Notes: a model not told the origin generated them from the letters alone. A stretch of 64,000 nucleotides of DNA from Mycobacterium sp. MBM (GCA_021648845.1 JAKJHY010000010.1:148558-212557), one strand, 5' to 3'. Counted from the first letter of the stretch, positions 17,027-27,165 are shown. Made by a program: numbers and translations.

Positions 17027-18241
17027 ATGAACGCCGGTATGGATTCGGGCACGTTGATTCGTGAGTACCTGCTGCTCGGCTTGCGGTTCGACCGGCTGGA
17101 GGAGGGCTACGTCGACTCCTTCACCGGCGACCCGGCGCTGCGCAGACAGGTGGCCGACGAGCCGAGCCCGGACCCCGCCGAGCTGGCCCGCCACGCCCAG
17201 CGGCTGCTGGCCGAGGTGGCGCGCACCGACGGGCTCGATCCGCAGCGCGCCGACTATCTGGCCGCGCATCTGAAGGCACTGTCCTGCGCGGGGCGCAAGT
17301 TCGCCGGCGAGGACGTCGGCTTCGTCGAAGAGGTGCGCGAATACTTCGACGTCGACATCGCCAAGGGCGATCCCGACCGCTACCGGCAGGCACACCATCT
17401 GCTCGACAAGGCGCTCGGCGGCAGCGGGCCGCTGGCGGCGCGCCTGCAGGCCTATCGCGCCGCCGAGGAGATCCCGCCGCAGCGCCTCGAGGAGTGCATT
17501 CATGCGTTCTCCTCGGCGCTGCGGGACACCGTGCGGGCCACCTATCCGCTGCCCGAGGGCGAGACGATCACCTATGAGGTGGTCACCGACAAACCGTGGT
17601 CCGGTTTCAACTACTACCTCGGTGACTACAAGTCCACCGTCGCCGTCAACGCCGATCTCAAACAGCAGATGTCGAACCTGCCCAGGCTGGTGGCGCACGA
17701 GTCCTACCCGGGGCATCACACCGAGCACTGCCGCAAGGAAGCCGGCCTGGTGGCCGGGCGCCAGCAGGCCGAACAGACGATTTTCCTGGTCAACACCCCG
17801 CAATGCCTGATGGCCGAGGGATTGGCTGACCTGGCGCTCTACGCCGTGCAGGGGCCCTCCTGGGGCGCCTGGGCCGCGGAGATCTACGCGGACCTGGGCC
17901 TGCGGTTCGACGGTGAGCGGTCGGCGGCCATCTCCGAGGCCGCCGCGGCGCTGGCCGATGTGCGCCAGGACGCGGCGCTGATGCTGCACGACGAGCACCG
18001 CGATGTCGACGAGGTGGCGGCCTATCTGAGCCGCTGGCTGCTGGTCACCGACGAGCGGGCCCGGCAGATGCTGCGCTTCCTGTCCTCCCCGCTGTGGCGG
18101 GCCTACACCAGCACCTATGTCGAGGGGTACCGGTTGCTGCGGGCGTGGATCGACGACCGGCCGGCCGAGGTGTCGCTGACCGAACGGTTCGGCCGGCTGC
18201 TCGACGAGCCGCTGATCCCGTCCAGCCTGCGGGCGGCCTGA
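17027..18241 (+). CDS. DUF885-family protein, metallopeptidase-like
   Basis: 404-residue soluble protein of the DUF885 family. The core motif VAHESYPGHHTEHC resembles the zinc-binding His-Glu region of gluzincin-like peptidases, with a likely downstream acid in GLADLALYAVQG. The start is ATG 17027 because a -10 hexamer lies 7 nt upstream; ATG 17039 is an alternative. The frame is open further upstream only as a shadow of coaA. Hydrolysis of a peptide or amide is expected, but the natural substrate is unknown for this family in mycobacteria. Confidence 0.85.
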   Translation: MNAGMDSGTLIREYLLLGLRFDRLEEGYVDSFTGDPALRRQVADEPSPDPAELARHAQRLLAEVARTDGLDPQRADYLAAHLKALSCAGRKFAGEDVGFVEEVREYFDVDIAKGDPDRYRQAHHLLDKALGGSGPLAARLQAYRAAEEIPPQRLEECIHAFSSALRDTVRATYPLPEGETITYEVVTDKPWSGFNYYLGDYKSTVAVNADLKQQMSNLPRLVAHESYPGHHTEHCRKEAGLVAGRQQAEQTIFLVNTPQCLMAEGLADLALYAVQGPSWGAWAAEIYADLGLRFDGERSAAISEAAAALADVRQDAALMLHDEHRDVDEVAAYLSRWLLVTDERARQMLRFLSSPLWRAYTSTYVEGYRLLRAWIDDRPAEVSLTERFGRLLDEPLIPSSLRAA

Positions 18242-18277
18242 CGGTCGACGGGTTTCGGCGTCCGCCACCACGGCGTT

Positions 18278-18283
18278 TAGGCT
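18278..18283 (+). promoter_or_regulatory. -10 hexamer TAGGCT, leaderless start
   Basis: TAGGCT ends 6 nt before ATG 18290; no ribosome site is visible before the gene. Confidence 0.6.
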
Positions 18284-18289
18284 TAGGCC

Positions 18290-19744
18290 ATGACTGCCGA
18301 CTCGTCGTTGACCGCTCCGGGCGTCGAATACGCCGCCACCGCCAGCGAGGCCTACCGGGCCGCGCTCGCCGTGATCGAGTCGGTCGAGCCCCGCATTGCC
18401 GCCGCCACCCGCAAAGAGCTTGCCGATCAACGCGATTCGCTCAAGCTGATCGCCAGCGAAAACTACGCCTCGCCGGCCGTGCTGCTGACCATGGGCACCT
18501 GGTTCTCCGACAAGTACGCCGAGGGCACCATCGGGCACCGCTTCTACGCGGCCTGCCAGAACGTCGACACCGTCGAGGCGCTGGCCGCCGAGCACGCCCG
18601 CGAGCTGTTCGGCGCCCCGTACGCCTACGCCCAGCCGCACTCGGGCATCGACGCCAACCTGGTCGCGTTCTGGGCCATCCTGGCCACCCGTGTCGAGGCC
18701 CCGGGCCTGGCCGAGCTGGGCGCCAAGCATGTCAACGACCTGTCCGAGGCGGACTGGGAGACGCTGCGGGCCAAGCTGGGCAACCAGCGGCTGCTGGGCA
18801 TGTCGCTGGACACCGGCGGTCACCTCACCCACGGGTTCCGGCCCAACATCTCGGGCAAGATGTTCCACCAGCGCAGCTACGGCACCGACGCGCAGACCGG
18901 CCTGATCGACTACGACGCCGTGCGCGCCGCAGCCAAGGAGTTCAAGCCGCTGATCCTGGTAGCCGGCTACTCGGCCTACCCGCGCCGGGTGAACTTCGCC
19001 AAGATGCGCGAGATCGCCGACGAGGTGGGCGCCACCCTGATGGTCGATATGGCGCATTTCGCCGGTCTGGTCGCGGGCAAGGTGTTCACCGGTGACGAGG
19101 ATCCGGTGCCGCACGCGCATGTCACGCCCACCACGACGCACAAGTCGTTGCGCGGTCCGCGCGGCGGCCTGGTGCTGGCCACCGAGGAATACGCACCGGC
19201 CGTCGACAAGGGCTGCCCGATGGTGCTGGGCGGGCCGCTCTCGCATGTGATGGCCGCCAAGGCGGTCGCGCTGGCCGAGGCCCGCCAGCCCGCATTCCGG
19301 GAGTACGCCCAGGCCGTCGCCGACAACGCCAAGTCGCTGGCCGAGGGCTTCCTGTCCCGCGGGGCGCGTCTGGTCACCGGCGGCACCGACAACCATCTGG
19401 TGCTGCTCGATGTCACCTCGTTCGGGCTGACCGGCCGCCAGGCCGAGTCGGCGCTGCTGGACGCCGGCGTCGTGACCAACCGCAACGCCATCCCGGCCGA
19501 CCCGAACGGGGCCTGGTACACCAGCGGCATCCGGTTCGGCACCCCGGCGCTGACCACCCGCGGGTTCGGTGCCGCCGAGTTCGACAAGGTCGCCGAACTG
19601 GTCGTCGACGTGCTGTCCAACACGACCGCCGACGGCTCCTCGAAGGCGAAGTACACGACGGCCGACGGGGTGGCCGACCGGGTGCACGCCGCCTCCGCCG
19701 AGATCCTGGCCGCCAACCCGCTGTACCCCGGATTAACCCTGTAG
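18290..19744 (+). CDS. glyA: Serine hydroxymethyltransferase, long form
   Basis: 484-residue PLP enzyme of one-carbon metabolism, converting serine plus tetrahydrofolate to glycine and methylene-tetrahydrofolate. Motifs are [50 protein letters not shown] and [15 protein letters not shown] with the PLP lysine. It is nearly 60 residues longer than the usual 420-430: there is an extra segment of about 45 residues after the QPHSG motif (about 130-178) and a longer N-terminus. HGGHLTHG of ordinary enzymes is here TGGHLTHG. It occupies the glyA1 position between coaA and desA2. Confidence 0.9.
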   Translation: MTADSSLTAPGVEYAATASEAYRAALAVIESVEPRIAAATRKELADQRDSLKLIASENYASPAVLLTMGTWFSDKYAEGTIGHRFYAACQNVDTVEALAAEHARELFGAPYAYAQPHSGIDANLVAFWAILATRVEAPGLAELGAKHVNDLSEADWETLRAKLGNQRLLGMSLDTGGHLTHGFRPNISGKMFHQRSYGTDAQTGLIDYDAVRAAAKEFKPLILVAGYSAYPRRVNFAKMREIADEVGATLMVDMAHFAGLVAGKVFTGDEDPVPHAHVTPTTTHKSLRGPRGGLVLATEEYAPAVDKGCPMVLGGPLSHVMAAKAVALAEARQPAFREYAQAVADNAKSLAEGFLSRGARLVTGGTDNHLVLLDVTSFGLTGRQAESALLDAGVVTNRNAIPADPNGAWYTSGIRFGTPALTTRGFGAAEFDKVAELVVDVLSNTTADGSSKAKYTTADGVADRVHAASAEILAANPLYPGLTL

Positions 19745-19787
19745 AACACGCCGAGCGCCGGATTTTCAGAAACGTGTGAATGCGGGT

Positions 19788-19793
19788 TACAGT
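19788..19793 (+). promoter_or_regulatory. -10 hexamer TACAGT, leaderless start
   Basis: TACAGT ends 7 nt before ATG 19801; the seven bases between are T-rich and contain no ribosome site. Confidence 0.6.
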
Positions 19794-19800
19794 TACTTTT

Positions 19801-20631
19801 ATGGCTGAGAAACCCGTTGCCAATGCGTTGATCCTTGAGCTCGAGCCGGTCGTGGCCGAGAACCTGTCGCGCCACCTCGCCACCGAGGAGCCCTGGTACG
19901 GCCACGACTACGTGCCCTTCGACCAGGGCGAGAACTTCGCCTTCCTCGGCGGCAAGGACTGGGACCCGTCACAGGTGACCCTGCCCAAGCACATCACCGA
20001 CGCCTGCGAGATCCTGCTCATCACCAAGGACAATCTGGCCGCCCACCACCGCGAGATCGTCGAACACTTCATCCTCGAAGAGAAGTGGGGCCGCTGGATC
20101 GGCCGCTGGACCGCCGAGGAGCACCTGCACGCCATCGCGCTGCGCAACTACCTGGTGGTCACCCGCGAGATCGACCCGACGGCCAATGAGGATGTGCGCG
20201 TCGAGCACGTCATGAAGGGGTACCGGGCCGATCACTTCACCCAGATCGAGACCCTGGTCTACATGACCTTCTTCGAGCGGGCGCACGCCGTGTTCACCCG
20301 CAACCTCGAGGCGCAGATCGCCGAGCCCACGCTCAAGGGCCTGATGGGCCGGATCGCCGCCGACGAGGAACGCCACGAGGTGTTCTTCGCCAACCTGGTG
20401 GCGCACTGCCTGGCCACCGGCACCCGCGCCGAGACCGTCAGCGCCATCGCCCGGCGCGCCGCCGAGTTCGACGTCGTGGGCGGTGACATCGAGGCCTACG
20501 CCGACAAACGGGCCGTCGTGGCCGAGGCCGGCATCTTCGACGCCGCCGCCCGACGTGCCGTGATCGCCGACCGGATCGCCGCGTGGGGCCTCGCCGAGGA
20601 ACCAGAGTTACGAGAGTTCACCGGCGCGTAA
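19801..20631 (+). CDS. desA2: Acyl-[ACP] desaturase DesA2
   Basis: 276-residue soluble di-iron desaturase, close to M. tuberculosis DesA2 (Rv1094): MAEKPVANAL start, WYGHDYVPFDQGENFAFLGG, TAEEHLHAIALR with the first ExxH pair and ADEERHEVFF with the second. These proteins desaturate ACP-bound acyl chains and are tied to mycolic acid synthesis. The frame is open for seven more codons upstream, but ATG 19801 matches the family start and the -10 position. The gene lies between glyA and phoH2 as in M. tuberculosis. Confidence 0.95.
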   Translation: MAEKPVANALILELEPVVAENLSRHLATEEPWYGHDYVPFDQGENFAFLGGKDWDPSQVTLPKHITDACEILLITKDNLAAHHREIVEHFILEEKWGRWIGRWTAEEHLHAIALRNYLVVTREIDPTANEDVRVEHVMKGYRADHFTQIETLVYMTFFERAHAVFTRNLEAQIAEPTLKGLMGRIAADEERHEVFFANLVAHCLATGTRAETVSAIARRAAEFDVVGGDIEAYADKRAVVAEAGIFDAAARRAVIADRIAAWGLAEEPELREFTGA

Positions 20632-20700
20632 CCTGTTGTGCCGGTTGACCCGGCGCGCCTGACGAGCGCAGCCGGTACACCGGGAGTAGCGTCGCTTTCG

Positions 20701-20919
20701 ATGGCTAGCGAATTGCTTTGCTGTCCGGGCGGTACCGATCTTTTCGCGAGAACGGGACCGGCCCCGGTCCTCGGTACCGCGGTGCCCGCCGAAACGCTTC
20801 CGCGGGGCCGCGGAGGTCTAGGAGCGCCTCGTGACCGATTCGCCGATCCGGACCTACGTGCTCGACACCTCCGTGCTGCTGTCCGATCCCTGGGCATGCA
20901 CACGGTTCGCCGAGCATGA
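20701..20919 (+). CDS. Candidate PhoAT-like upstream ORF overlapping phoH2
   Basis: An open frame of 72 codons from ATG 20701 (or 93 from GTG 20638) that runs 89 bases into phoH2 in another frame. The product starts [11 protein letters not shown] and ends in an Arg-rich tail. Published work on mycobacterial phoH2 describes a small antitoxin gene, phoAT, upstream of and coupled to phoH2; position and overlap fit, but I cannot confirm sequence similarity. The ribosome site is weak and coding bias is ambiguous, so it may be a non-coding shadow. Confidence 0.35.
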   Translation: MASELLCCPGGTDLFARTGPAPVLGTAVPAETLPRGRGGLGAPRDRFADPDLRARHLRAAVRSLGMHTVRRA

Positions 20920-22144
20920 GGTGGTTGTCCCACTCGTGGTTATCAGCGAGTTGGAGGCCAAACGGCACCATCACGAACTTGGCTGGTTCGCCCGCCAGGC
21001 CCTACGCCTGTTCGACGACCTGAGGTTGGAGCACGGACGGCTGGATCAGCCGATCCCGGTCGGTGTCCACGGCGGTGTCATGCACATCGAGCTGAACCAC
21101 AGCGACCCCACCGTGCTGCCGGTCGGCTTCCGCACCGACACCAACGACGCCCGCATCCTGACCTGTGCGGCCAACCTGGCCGCCGAGGGCAAGAACGTCA
21201 CCCTGGTCAGCAAGGACATTCCGCTGCGGGTGAAGGCCGGCGCGGTCGGGCTGACGGCCGACGAGTACCACGCTCAAGACGTCGTGACATCGGGCTGGAC
21301 CGGCATCGACGAGCTCGAGGTGGCGGGCGAGGACATCGACACGCTGTTCGCCGAGGGCGACCTCGATCTGGCCGCTGCGCGAGATCTGCCCTGTCACACC
21401 GGTGTTCGGCTGCTCGGCGGCAGCTCATCGGCGCTGGGCAGGGTGAACGCGGATAAACGGGTGCAGCTGGTCCGTGGCGATCGCGAGGTGTTCGGCCTCC
21501 GGGGAAGGTCAGCCGAACAACGCGTGGCGCTGGATCTGCTGCTCGACGAGTCCGTCGGCATCGTCTCGCTCGGCGGTAAGGCCGGCACCGGCAAGTCGGC
21601 GCTGGCGCTGTGCGCCGGCCTGGAGGCGGTGCTGGAGCGCCGCACGCAGCGCAAGGTGGTCGTCTTCCGCCCGCTGTACGCGGTCGGTGGCCAGGACCTC
21701 GGCTATCTGCCCGGCAGCGAGAGCGAGAAGATGGGCCCGTGGGCGCAGGCCGTCTTCGACACCCTGGAGGGTCTGGCCAGCCCGGCGGTGCTGGAGGAGG
21801 TGCTCAGCCGCGGGATGCTGGAGGTGCTGCCGCTCACCCATATCCGCGGCCGGTCGCTGCACGACTCGTTCGTGATCGTCGACGAGGCGCAGTCCTTGGA
21901 GCGCAATGTGCTGCTGACGGTGCTGTCCCGCCTCGGTTCGGGTTCGCGGGTGGTGCTCACCCACGATGTCGCCCAGCGGGACAACCTGCGCGTCGGCCGC
22001 CATGACGGGGTGGCCGCCGTCATCGAGAAGTTGAAGGGACATCCGTTGTTCGCCCACATCACCCTGATGCGCAGCGAGCGGTCCCCGATCGCGGCGCTGG
22101 TCACCGAGATGCTGGAGGAGATCAGCCCCGACGCACTGCCCTGA
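20831..22144 (+). CDS. phoH2: PIN-PhoH protein PhoH2, RNase/helicase toxin-like
   Basis: 437 residues in two domains. The N-terminal PIN domain (1-140) has VLDTSVLL with the first Asp, ISELEAKR with Glu and [10 protein letters not shown] with two more acids, the set that binds magnesium for RNA cleavage. The C-terminal PhoH ATPase (about 225-437) has Walker [12 protein letters not shown] (248-256) and Walker B FVIVDEAQ (347-353). Mycobacterial PhoH2 (Rv1095) is reported to unwind and cut RNA in an ATP-dependent way. GTG 20831 is preceded by AGGAG at 6 nt. It follows desA2 by 199 bp. Confidence 0.95.
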   Translation: MTDSPIRTYVLDTSVLLSDPWACTRFAEHEVVVPLVVISELEAKRHHHELGWFARQALRLFDDLRLEHGRLDQPIPVGVHGGVMHIELNHSDPTVLPVGFRTDTNDARILTCAANLAAEGKNVTLVSKDIPLRVKAGAVGLTADEYHAQDVVTSGWTGIDELEVAGEDIDTLFAEGDLDLAAARDLPCHTGVRLLGGSSSALGRVNADKRVQLVRGDREVFGLRGRSAEQRVALDLLLDESVGIVSLGGKAGTGKSALALCAGLEAVLERRTQRKVVVFRPLYAVGGQDLGYLPGSESEKMGPWAQAVFDTLEGLASPAVLEEVLSRGMLEVLPLTHIRGRSLHDSFVIVDEAQSLERNVLLTVLSRLGSGSRVVLTHDVAQRDNLRVGRHDGVAAVIEKLKGHPLFAHITLMRSERSPIAALVTEMLEEISPDALP

Positions 22145-22147
22145 CGC

Positions 22148-22200
22148 GCGATTTCGGCGTGATCGGTTGCGGTGAACGCAACCGATCACGCCGAAATCGC
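22148..22200 (+). terminator. Long perfect stem-loop after phoH2
   Basis: A 24-bp perfect inverted repeat (22148-22171 with 22177-22200) around a 5-nt loop, starting 4 bp after the phoH2 stop. No T-run follows. It probably ends the phoH2 message or protects its 3' end. Confidence 0.75.
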
Positions 22201-22249
22201 CGGCAGCGGTGAGGTTTGTCCTCGCCGCCGCCGGGCTACCCCCTGCGCC

Positions 22250-22726
22250 ATGACGAGTCTGGTGGATCAATACGTCGGCGCCACCGCGTACGACGTCTCC
22301 GGCGACAAGATCGGCAAGATCCACAAACTCTTCGTCGACGGGCGCAGCCGTGAGCCGACGTGGGCCGAGGTGCGTTCGGGACTGTTCCGCAAGGTCCAGG
22401 CGCTCATCCCGCTGGCCGGCAGCCGCCACGAAGGGCGTGCGGTCACCGTCACGGTGAGCAAGGAGGCGGTCAAGGCGGCGCCGACGGTGGTGGTGGGGGA
22501 GGGCCTCACCGTCGACGACGCCGACCGGCTGTCCCGGCACTACCGCCTCGATCAACCTCAGCCGGAGGCGCCTGAGCCGCCGGCACCGCATTCCACCGCA
22601 CTCGACATCGCCGCGGCCGCCGCCGGGATGGGCGGCACCGCCGTCAACACCGCGGCCTGGAATCCGGCCGACCCGGCCGAGAACCAGCACCCGGACACCT
22701 TCGAGGAGCCGGAGCCGACCCGCTGA
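22250..22726 (+). CDS. PRC-barrel domain protein
   Basis: 158 residues. Residues 1-85 form a PRC-barrel-like domain: LVDQYVGATAYDVSGDKIGKIHKLFVDGRSREPTWAEV, then LIPLAGSRHEGRAVTV. The C-terminal part is a Pro/Ala-rich, probably disordered tail. PRC barrels occur in ribosome maturation factor RimM and in stress or photosynthetic reaction centre proteins; this type is common and uncharacterised in actinobacteria. ATG 22250 was chosen since the upstream in-frame stretch is part of the hairpin. It converges with fum after 16 bp. Confidence 0.8.
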   Translation: MTSLVDQYVGATAYDVSGDKIGKIHKLFVDGRSREPTWAEVRSGLFRKVQALIPLAGSRHEGRAVTVTVSKEAVKAAPTVVVGEGLTVDDADRLSRHYRLDQPQPEAPEPPAPHSTALDIAAAAAGMGGTAVNTAAWNPADPAENQHPDTFEEPEPTR

Positions 22727-22742
22727 TCCCGGCGGGCGCCTG

Positions 22743-24149
22743 CTACTCGCCCGGCTTCACCTTCGCCATCGCCAGCACATCGAGGCGGCGGTCCAGCTCC
22801 GCCTCGGACAACTTGTCGCCGATCAGGCCGCGGTCGATCACGGTCTGGCGAATGGTCTTGCGCTCCTTGAGGGCTTCCTTGGCGACCTTGGCGGCTTCCT
22901 CGTAGCCGATCGCCGAGTTCAGCGGTGTCACGATCGACGGCGACGACTCGGCCAGCTCGCGCAGGTGCGCCTCGTTGGCCACCAGGCCGTCGATGCACTT
23001 GCCGGCGAACAGCTTCGAGACGTTGGCCAGCAGGGTGAACGACTCCAGCACGTTGCGGGCCATCATCGGGATGTAGACGTTGAGCTCGAATGCGCCGGAC
23101 AGGCCGCCGACGGTCACCGCGGCGTCATTGCCGATCACCTGCGCGGCCACCTGGGTGACGGCTTCGGGCAGCACGGGATTGACCTTGCCCGGCATGATCG
23201 AGCTGCCCGGTTGCAGGTCCGGCAGCTGCAGTTCGCCGAGACCGGTCAGCGGACCCGAACCCATCCAGCGGATGTCGTTGGCGATCTTGGTCAGCGACAC
23301 CGCGATGGTCTTGCACGCACCCGACGCCTCGACCAGCCCGTCGCGGGCGGCCTGGGCCTCGAAAGAGTCGGCGGCGGTACGTAGTTCGGCCAGACCGGTC
23401 TGCTGGACCAGAACCTCGACCACCTTGGCGCCGAAGCCCTCAGGAGCGTTGAGACCGGTTCCGACGGCGGTTCCGCCGATGGCCAGTTCGCCCAGCCGGG
23501 GCAGCGTGGCCTTGACTCGTTCGATACCGGCCTCGATCTGGCGGGCGTAGCCGCCGAACTCCTGGCCCAGTGTCACCGGCACGGCGTCCATCAGGTGGGT
23601 GCGGCCGGACTTGACGGTGGTGCGCCACTGCCGGGCCTTGGCCGTCAGCGACTCGTGCAGGATCTCCAGCGCCGGGATCAGGTGGCGCACAGCGGCTTCG
23701 GTAGCCGCGATATGGGTGGCGGTGGGGAAGGTGTCGTTGGAGCTCTGCGACATGTTGACATCGTCGTTGGGATGGATCGTGACGCCGCCCGCCGCGGCGA
23801 TGGACGCGATGACCTCGTTGGCGTTCATGTTCGAGCTGGTGCCCGAACCGGTCTGGAACACGTCGATCGGGAACTGATCGTCGTGCCGGCCCTCGGCAAT
23901 CTCAGCGGCGGCGGCGATGATGGCGTCGGCCTTCTCGGCCGGCAACAGCCCGAGGTCCTTGTTGACCTGGGCGCAGGCCCCCTTCAGCAGGCCCATCGCG
24001 CGGATCTGGGTGCGTTCGAGGGGACGGAACGAGATCGGGAAGTTCTCCACCGCCCGCTGGGTCTGGGCGCGCCACAGCGCGGTGGCCGGCACCCGGACCT
24101 CGCCCATGGTGTCGTGCTCGATCCGGTACTCGACGTCGCTGTCGGTCAT
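22743..24149 (-). CDS. fum: Fumarate hydratase, class II
   Basis: 468-residue class II fumarase of the TCA cycle, interconverting fumarate and malate without an iron-sulfur cluster. Motifs: [30 protein letters not shown] and the superfamily signature [12 protein letters not shown] with the catalytic Ser of the mobile loop. ATG 24149 has AAAAGGA 6 nt upstream. It lies downstream of glpX on the same strand with a 36-bp gap, so the two are probably one operon, as in M. tuberculosis Rv1098c-Rv1099c. Confidence 0.97.
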   Translation of the reverse strand: MTDSDVEYRIEHDTMGEVRVPATALWRAQTQRAVENFPISFRPLERTQIRAMGLLKGACAQVNKDLGLLPAEKADAIIAAAAEIAEGRHDDQFPIDVFQTGSGTSSNMNANEVIASIAAAGGVTIHPNDDVNMSQSSNDTFPTATHIAATEAAVRHLIPALEILHESLTAKARQWRTTVKSGRTHLMDAVPVTLGQEFGGYARQIEAGIERVKATLPRLGELAIGGTAVGTGLNAPEGFGAKVVEVLVQQTGLAELRTAADSFEAQAARDGLVEASGACKTIAVSLTKIANDIRWMGSGPLTGLGELQLPDLQPGSSIMPGKVNPVLPEAVTQVAAQVIGNDAAVTVGGLSGAFELNVYIPMMARNVLESFTLLANVSKLFAGKCIDGLVANEAHLRELAESSPSIVTPLNSAIGYEEAAKVAKEALKERKTIRQTVIDRGLIGDKLSEAELDRRLDVLAMAKVKPGE

Positions 24150-24185
24150 CAGGGTCCTTTTCTTGAGTCTGGGATGGGGGTGCGT

Positions 24186-25232
24186 TCAGGGAAGGGGATG
24201 TGCTGCGGAAAGGTCGCCGGTGAAGTCCACCGAGGAGTACTCGTTGAGCTTGGCCAGCCGGTGGTAGGCCTCGATCATCCGGACGGTGCCGGACTTGGAT
24301 CGCATCACGATGGACTGGGTGGTGGCGCCGCCGCCGGAGTACTGGACACCCTTGAGCAGATCGCCGTCGGTGACACCGGTGGCGGAGAAGAACACGTTCT
24401 CGCCGGAGACCAGATCCTCGGTGTGCAGCACGCGGTCCAGGTCGTAGCCGCGGTCCAGCGCCTTCTGCTTCTCGTCGTCATCGGTGGGGGCCAGCACGGC
24501 CTGGATGGCGCCGCCCATGCACCGGATGGCCGCCGCGGCGATGATGCCCTCGGGGGTGCCGCCGATGCCGGCGAGCAGGTCGGTGCCCGAGTCGGGGCGG
24601 CACGCCGAGATGGCGCCGGCGACGTCGCCGTCGGAGATCAGCCGGATGCGGGCGCCGGCCTCGCGGACATCGGCGATGAGCTGGGCGTGGCGTGGGCGGT
24701 CCAGGATGCAGACGGTGAGGTCGGCGACGCTGGACTTCTTGACCTTGGCGACTCGCTTGATGTTCTCGGCGATCGGCGCGGTGATGTCGATGACATCGGC
24801 GGCGTCCGGGCCGACGGCGATCTTGTGCATGTAGAACACCGCGGACGGGTCGAACATGGCGCCGCGCTCGGCGACGGCGAGCACCGAGATGGCGTTCGGC
24901 ATGCCCTTGCTCATCAGGGTGGTGCCATCGACCGGGTCGACGGCGAAATCGCATTCCGGCCCGTCGCCGTTGCCGACCTCTTCGCCGTTGTAGAGCATCG
25001 GGGCGTTGTCCTTCTCGCCCTCGCCGATGACCACCACACCGCGCATCGACACGGAGTTGACCAGCTCGCGCATGGCGTCGACGGCGGCCCCGTCGCCGCC
25101 TTCCTTGTCCCCGCGGCCGACCCAGCGGCCCGCGGCCATGGCTCCGGCTTCGGTGACTCGCACGAGTTCGAGGGCGAGGTTGCGGTCTGGGGCTTCCCGG
25201 CGCGAAGGCGTCATGAGTGCAGATTGTCCCAT
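24186..25232 (-). CDS. glpX: Fructose-1,6-bisphosphatase, class II
   Basis: 348-residue GlpX-type phosphatase that hydrolyses fructose 1,6-bisphosphate in gluconeogenesis, the only such enzyme known in mycobacteria. Motifs: [52 protein letters not shown] with the metal-binding acids, and [17 protein letters not shown] 25232 gives the longest product; ATG 25214 also fits the family start ([17 protein letters not shown]). It is 38 bp from the divergent DUF4245 gene and transcribed towards fum. Confidence 0.95.
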   Translation of the reverse strand: MGQSALMTPSRREAPDRNLALELVRVTEAGAMAAGRWVGRGDKEGGDGAAVDAMRELVNSVSMRGVVVIGEGEKDNAPMLYNGEEVGNGDGPECDFAVDPVDGTTLMSKGMPNAISVLAVAERGAMFDPSAVFYMHKIAVGPDAADVIDITAPIAENIKRVAKVKKSSVADLTVCILDRPRHAQLIADVREAGARIRLISDGDVAGAISACRPDSGTDLLAGIGGTPEGIIAAAAIRCMGGAIQAVLAPTDDDEKQKALDRGYDLDRVLHTEDLVSGENVFFSATGVTDGDLLKGVQYSGGGATTQSIVMRSKSGTVRMIEAYHRLAKLNEYSSVDFTGDLSAAHPLP

Positions 25233-25270
25233 TAGCGGGTCGAAGATTGGGAACTGGGATACTGGCTGTC

Positions 25271-25942
25271 ATGACCACCCCGGAACCGAAGCCCGAACCC
25301 CCGGTGATGGTGCCGGTTCCCCGGCCCGCCAAGGATCGCCTGCTGCAGGACGGGCGCGATATGTTCTGGTCGATGGCGCCGCTGGTGCTGATCTGCATCG
25401 TGCTGGCCGGTGTGCTCGGCATGTGCTCCTTTGCGCCCAACGGTCCCGGGCAGGGCGATATCCCGCAATTCGACGCCCCGGCCGCGCTGCGGGCCGATGC
25501 CGAGGTGCTGGATATCCCGATCCGACTGCCGCAGCTGCCGGCGGGGTGGCAGCCCAACTCGGGGGCGCGCGGCAGTATCGACGGCGGCCGCACCGATCCG
25601 GCGACCGGCCAGCCGGTGCGGGCGGTGACCTCGCGGGTCGGCTATATCGCCCCCAGCAAGATGTATCTGAGCCTGACTCAGAGCAACGCCGACGAGGCCA
25701 GGTTGGTCGGTCACCTGGATCCCGACGCGGTGCCGACCGGCGCGCAGGACATCGACGGGGTGACCTGGGTCGTCTACGAGCCGGGGGAGGGTGAGCCGAT
25801 CTGGACCACCCGGCTCGACGATGCCCCACGCGCGGGCCGCGACGCCGGGCAGGCCCAGATCGCGATCACCGGCGCCGGTTCCCCGGCCGACTTCCGCACC
25901 CTGGCCGCGGCCGTCCAGAGCCAAGCGCCGCTGCCGGCCTAA
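25271..25942 (+). CDS. DUF4245-family membrane-anchored protein (Rv1100-like)
   Basis: 223 residues: a Pro-rich cytoplasmic N-terminus, one transmembrane helix (about 37-56, APLVLICIVLAGVLGMCSFA) and an extracytoplasmic domain with LPAGWQPNSGARGS and VDGVTWVVYEPG typical of DUF4245. A -10-like GATACT ends 7 nt before ATG 25271, so it is probably leaderless. Divergent from glpX and overlapping the end of the convergent perM gene by 4 bp. Function unknown. Confidence 0.85.
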   Translation: MTTPEPKPEPPVMVPVPRPAKDRLLQDGRDMFWSMAPLVLICIVLAGVLGMCSFAPNGPGQGDIPQFDAPAALRADAEVLDIPIRLPQLPAGWQPNSGARGSIDGGRTDPATGQPVRAVTSRVGYIAPSKMYLSLTQSNADEARLVGHLDPDAVPTGAQDIDGVTWVVYEPGEGEPIWTTRLDDAPRAGRDAGQAQIAITGAGSPADFRTLAAAVQSQAPLPA

Positions 25943-27144
25943 TCCTGCTGGGCGGGGCCGTCGTCGACCACCGGCGCGGCAGCCACCGGTTGGCGCCGCG
26001 CCGCGCGAGCCCGCTCGATCAGACGCCTGAGCCGACTCGGCTCGTCGGGTTCGTCTTCGAGCGCCTCGGTGCCCATGTCCATCGGGACACCCTGGTAGAC
26101 CCATAGGTACACGCTGATCGTGGTGACGATGACGATCATCACCACCGGGCCGATGACGATGCCCAGGAAGCCGAACATGGTGATCCCGGCGAACACCGAC
26201 AGCAACATCAGCGCGGAATCCAGCTTGGCCTCCTTGGGTACCAGGATCGGGCGCAGCACATTGTCGATATTGGTCACCACGATGATGTGGAAGGCGATGA
26301 CGAAGATGCCGCCGATGACGTTGCCGAACAAGGCAAGTCCGATGCCGAACGGGATGGTGACGATGCCGCCGCCGAGCGGGATCACCGACAGCGCGGACAG
26401 CAGGATCGCGAAGATGAAGAACCCGTCGTGGAACCCGGCGATGTAGATCGAGATGGCGCCGGCGATGCCCTGCGCGAGCGCGATGACGAACTGGCCGCGC
26501 ACCGTGCCGCGCACCATGGCCGCCATCTTGGCCAGGTACAGATCGGTGGCCTCTTCGCCGAGCGGGTTGAGCCGGCGGATCAGCAGCCGCAGGTCCTCGC
26601 CGTTGACCAGCATCGAGATGAAGACGTACAGAAAGATGATGGCCGCGGTCAGACCGCCGAACAGGCCACCGGCCGCGCCCTGCAGGAAGTGCAGGCCCCA
26701 TTCGCCGGCGCGTTGGGCGAAGGTGACCACCCAGCCCTGCAGTTGCTCGGCGGTGATATCGGTGCCCTTCATGATCGGCAGGCGGTCGAGCAGCTCGTTG
26801 ACGATCCCCAGTGACCGGTCGCCCAGCGTGCTCAGGTCGGTCCTGCCCACCCAGTCGGCGACGCTGCGCACCATCACGGTGATCTGCACGACGCCCAGGG
26901 CCACCGCGCCGCCGATCGGGATGATGACGATGGCCAGCGCGGCGAACAGTGTTCCGGTGGCTGCCAGGCCGGGGCTGAACCGTTTGCGCAGCCGCTCGTA
27001 GAGCGGGTCGAACAGGTAGGCCACCACGGCCGCGACCACGATGAGCATGAAATAGCCGCGCAGGAAGTAGGCCCCGAAACCGAGCGCGGCGACGGTCGCG
27101 ACGGCCAGTGCCCGCTTCTGGCTGAGGGTGAACTCGGTTTTCAC
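25939..27144 (-). CDS. perM: AI-2E/PerM-family membrane protein (Rv1101c-like)
   Basis: 401-residue integral membrane protein of the AI-2E transporter (PerM) family. It has paired N-terminal helices (about 13-48), two helices near 60-90, a soluble loop, then a C-terminal helix cluster with LLSALSVIPLGGGIVTIPFGIGLALFGN, the family's signature region, and a charged tail. GTG start at 27144. M. tuberculosis PerM (Rv1101c) is reported to support cell division at acidic pH and low magnesium by interacting with divisome proteins. The position next to the glpX/DUF4245 pair is conserved. Confidence 0.9.
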   Translation of the reverse strand: MKTEFTLSQKRALAVATVAALGFGAYFLRGYFMLIVVAAVVAYLFDPLYERLRKRFSPGLAATGTLFAALAIVIIPIGGAVALGVVQITVMVRSVADWVGRTDLSTLGDRSLGIVNELLDRLPIMKGTDITAEQLQGWVVTFAQRAGEWGLHFLQGAAGGLFGGLTAAIIFLYVFISMLVNGEDLRLLIRRLNPLGEEATDLYLAKMAAMVRGTVRGQFVIALAQGIAGAISIYIAGFHDGFFIFAILLSALSVIPLGGGIVTIPFGIGLALFGNVIGGIFVIAFHIIVVTNIDNVLRPILVPKEAKLDSALMLLSVFAGITMFGFLGIVIGPVVMIVIVTTISVYLWVYQGVPMDMGTEALEDEPDEPSRLRRLIERARAARRQPVAAAPVVDDGPAQQD

Positions 27145-27165
27145 GGGTCTATTGGACAGCTTCTG

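Noticed and set aside
17000..19687. Minus-strand open frame of 895 codons over DUF885 and glyA
   Set aside because: It lies wholly opposite two well-supported genes, has a low-complexity Gly/Arg/Gln composition and no family motif; high GC keeps antisense frames open.
23595..25235. Plus-strand 546-codon frame opposite fum and glpX
   Set aside because: Composition is that of a frame shadow and both genes on the other strand are certain.
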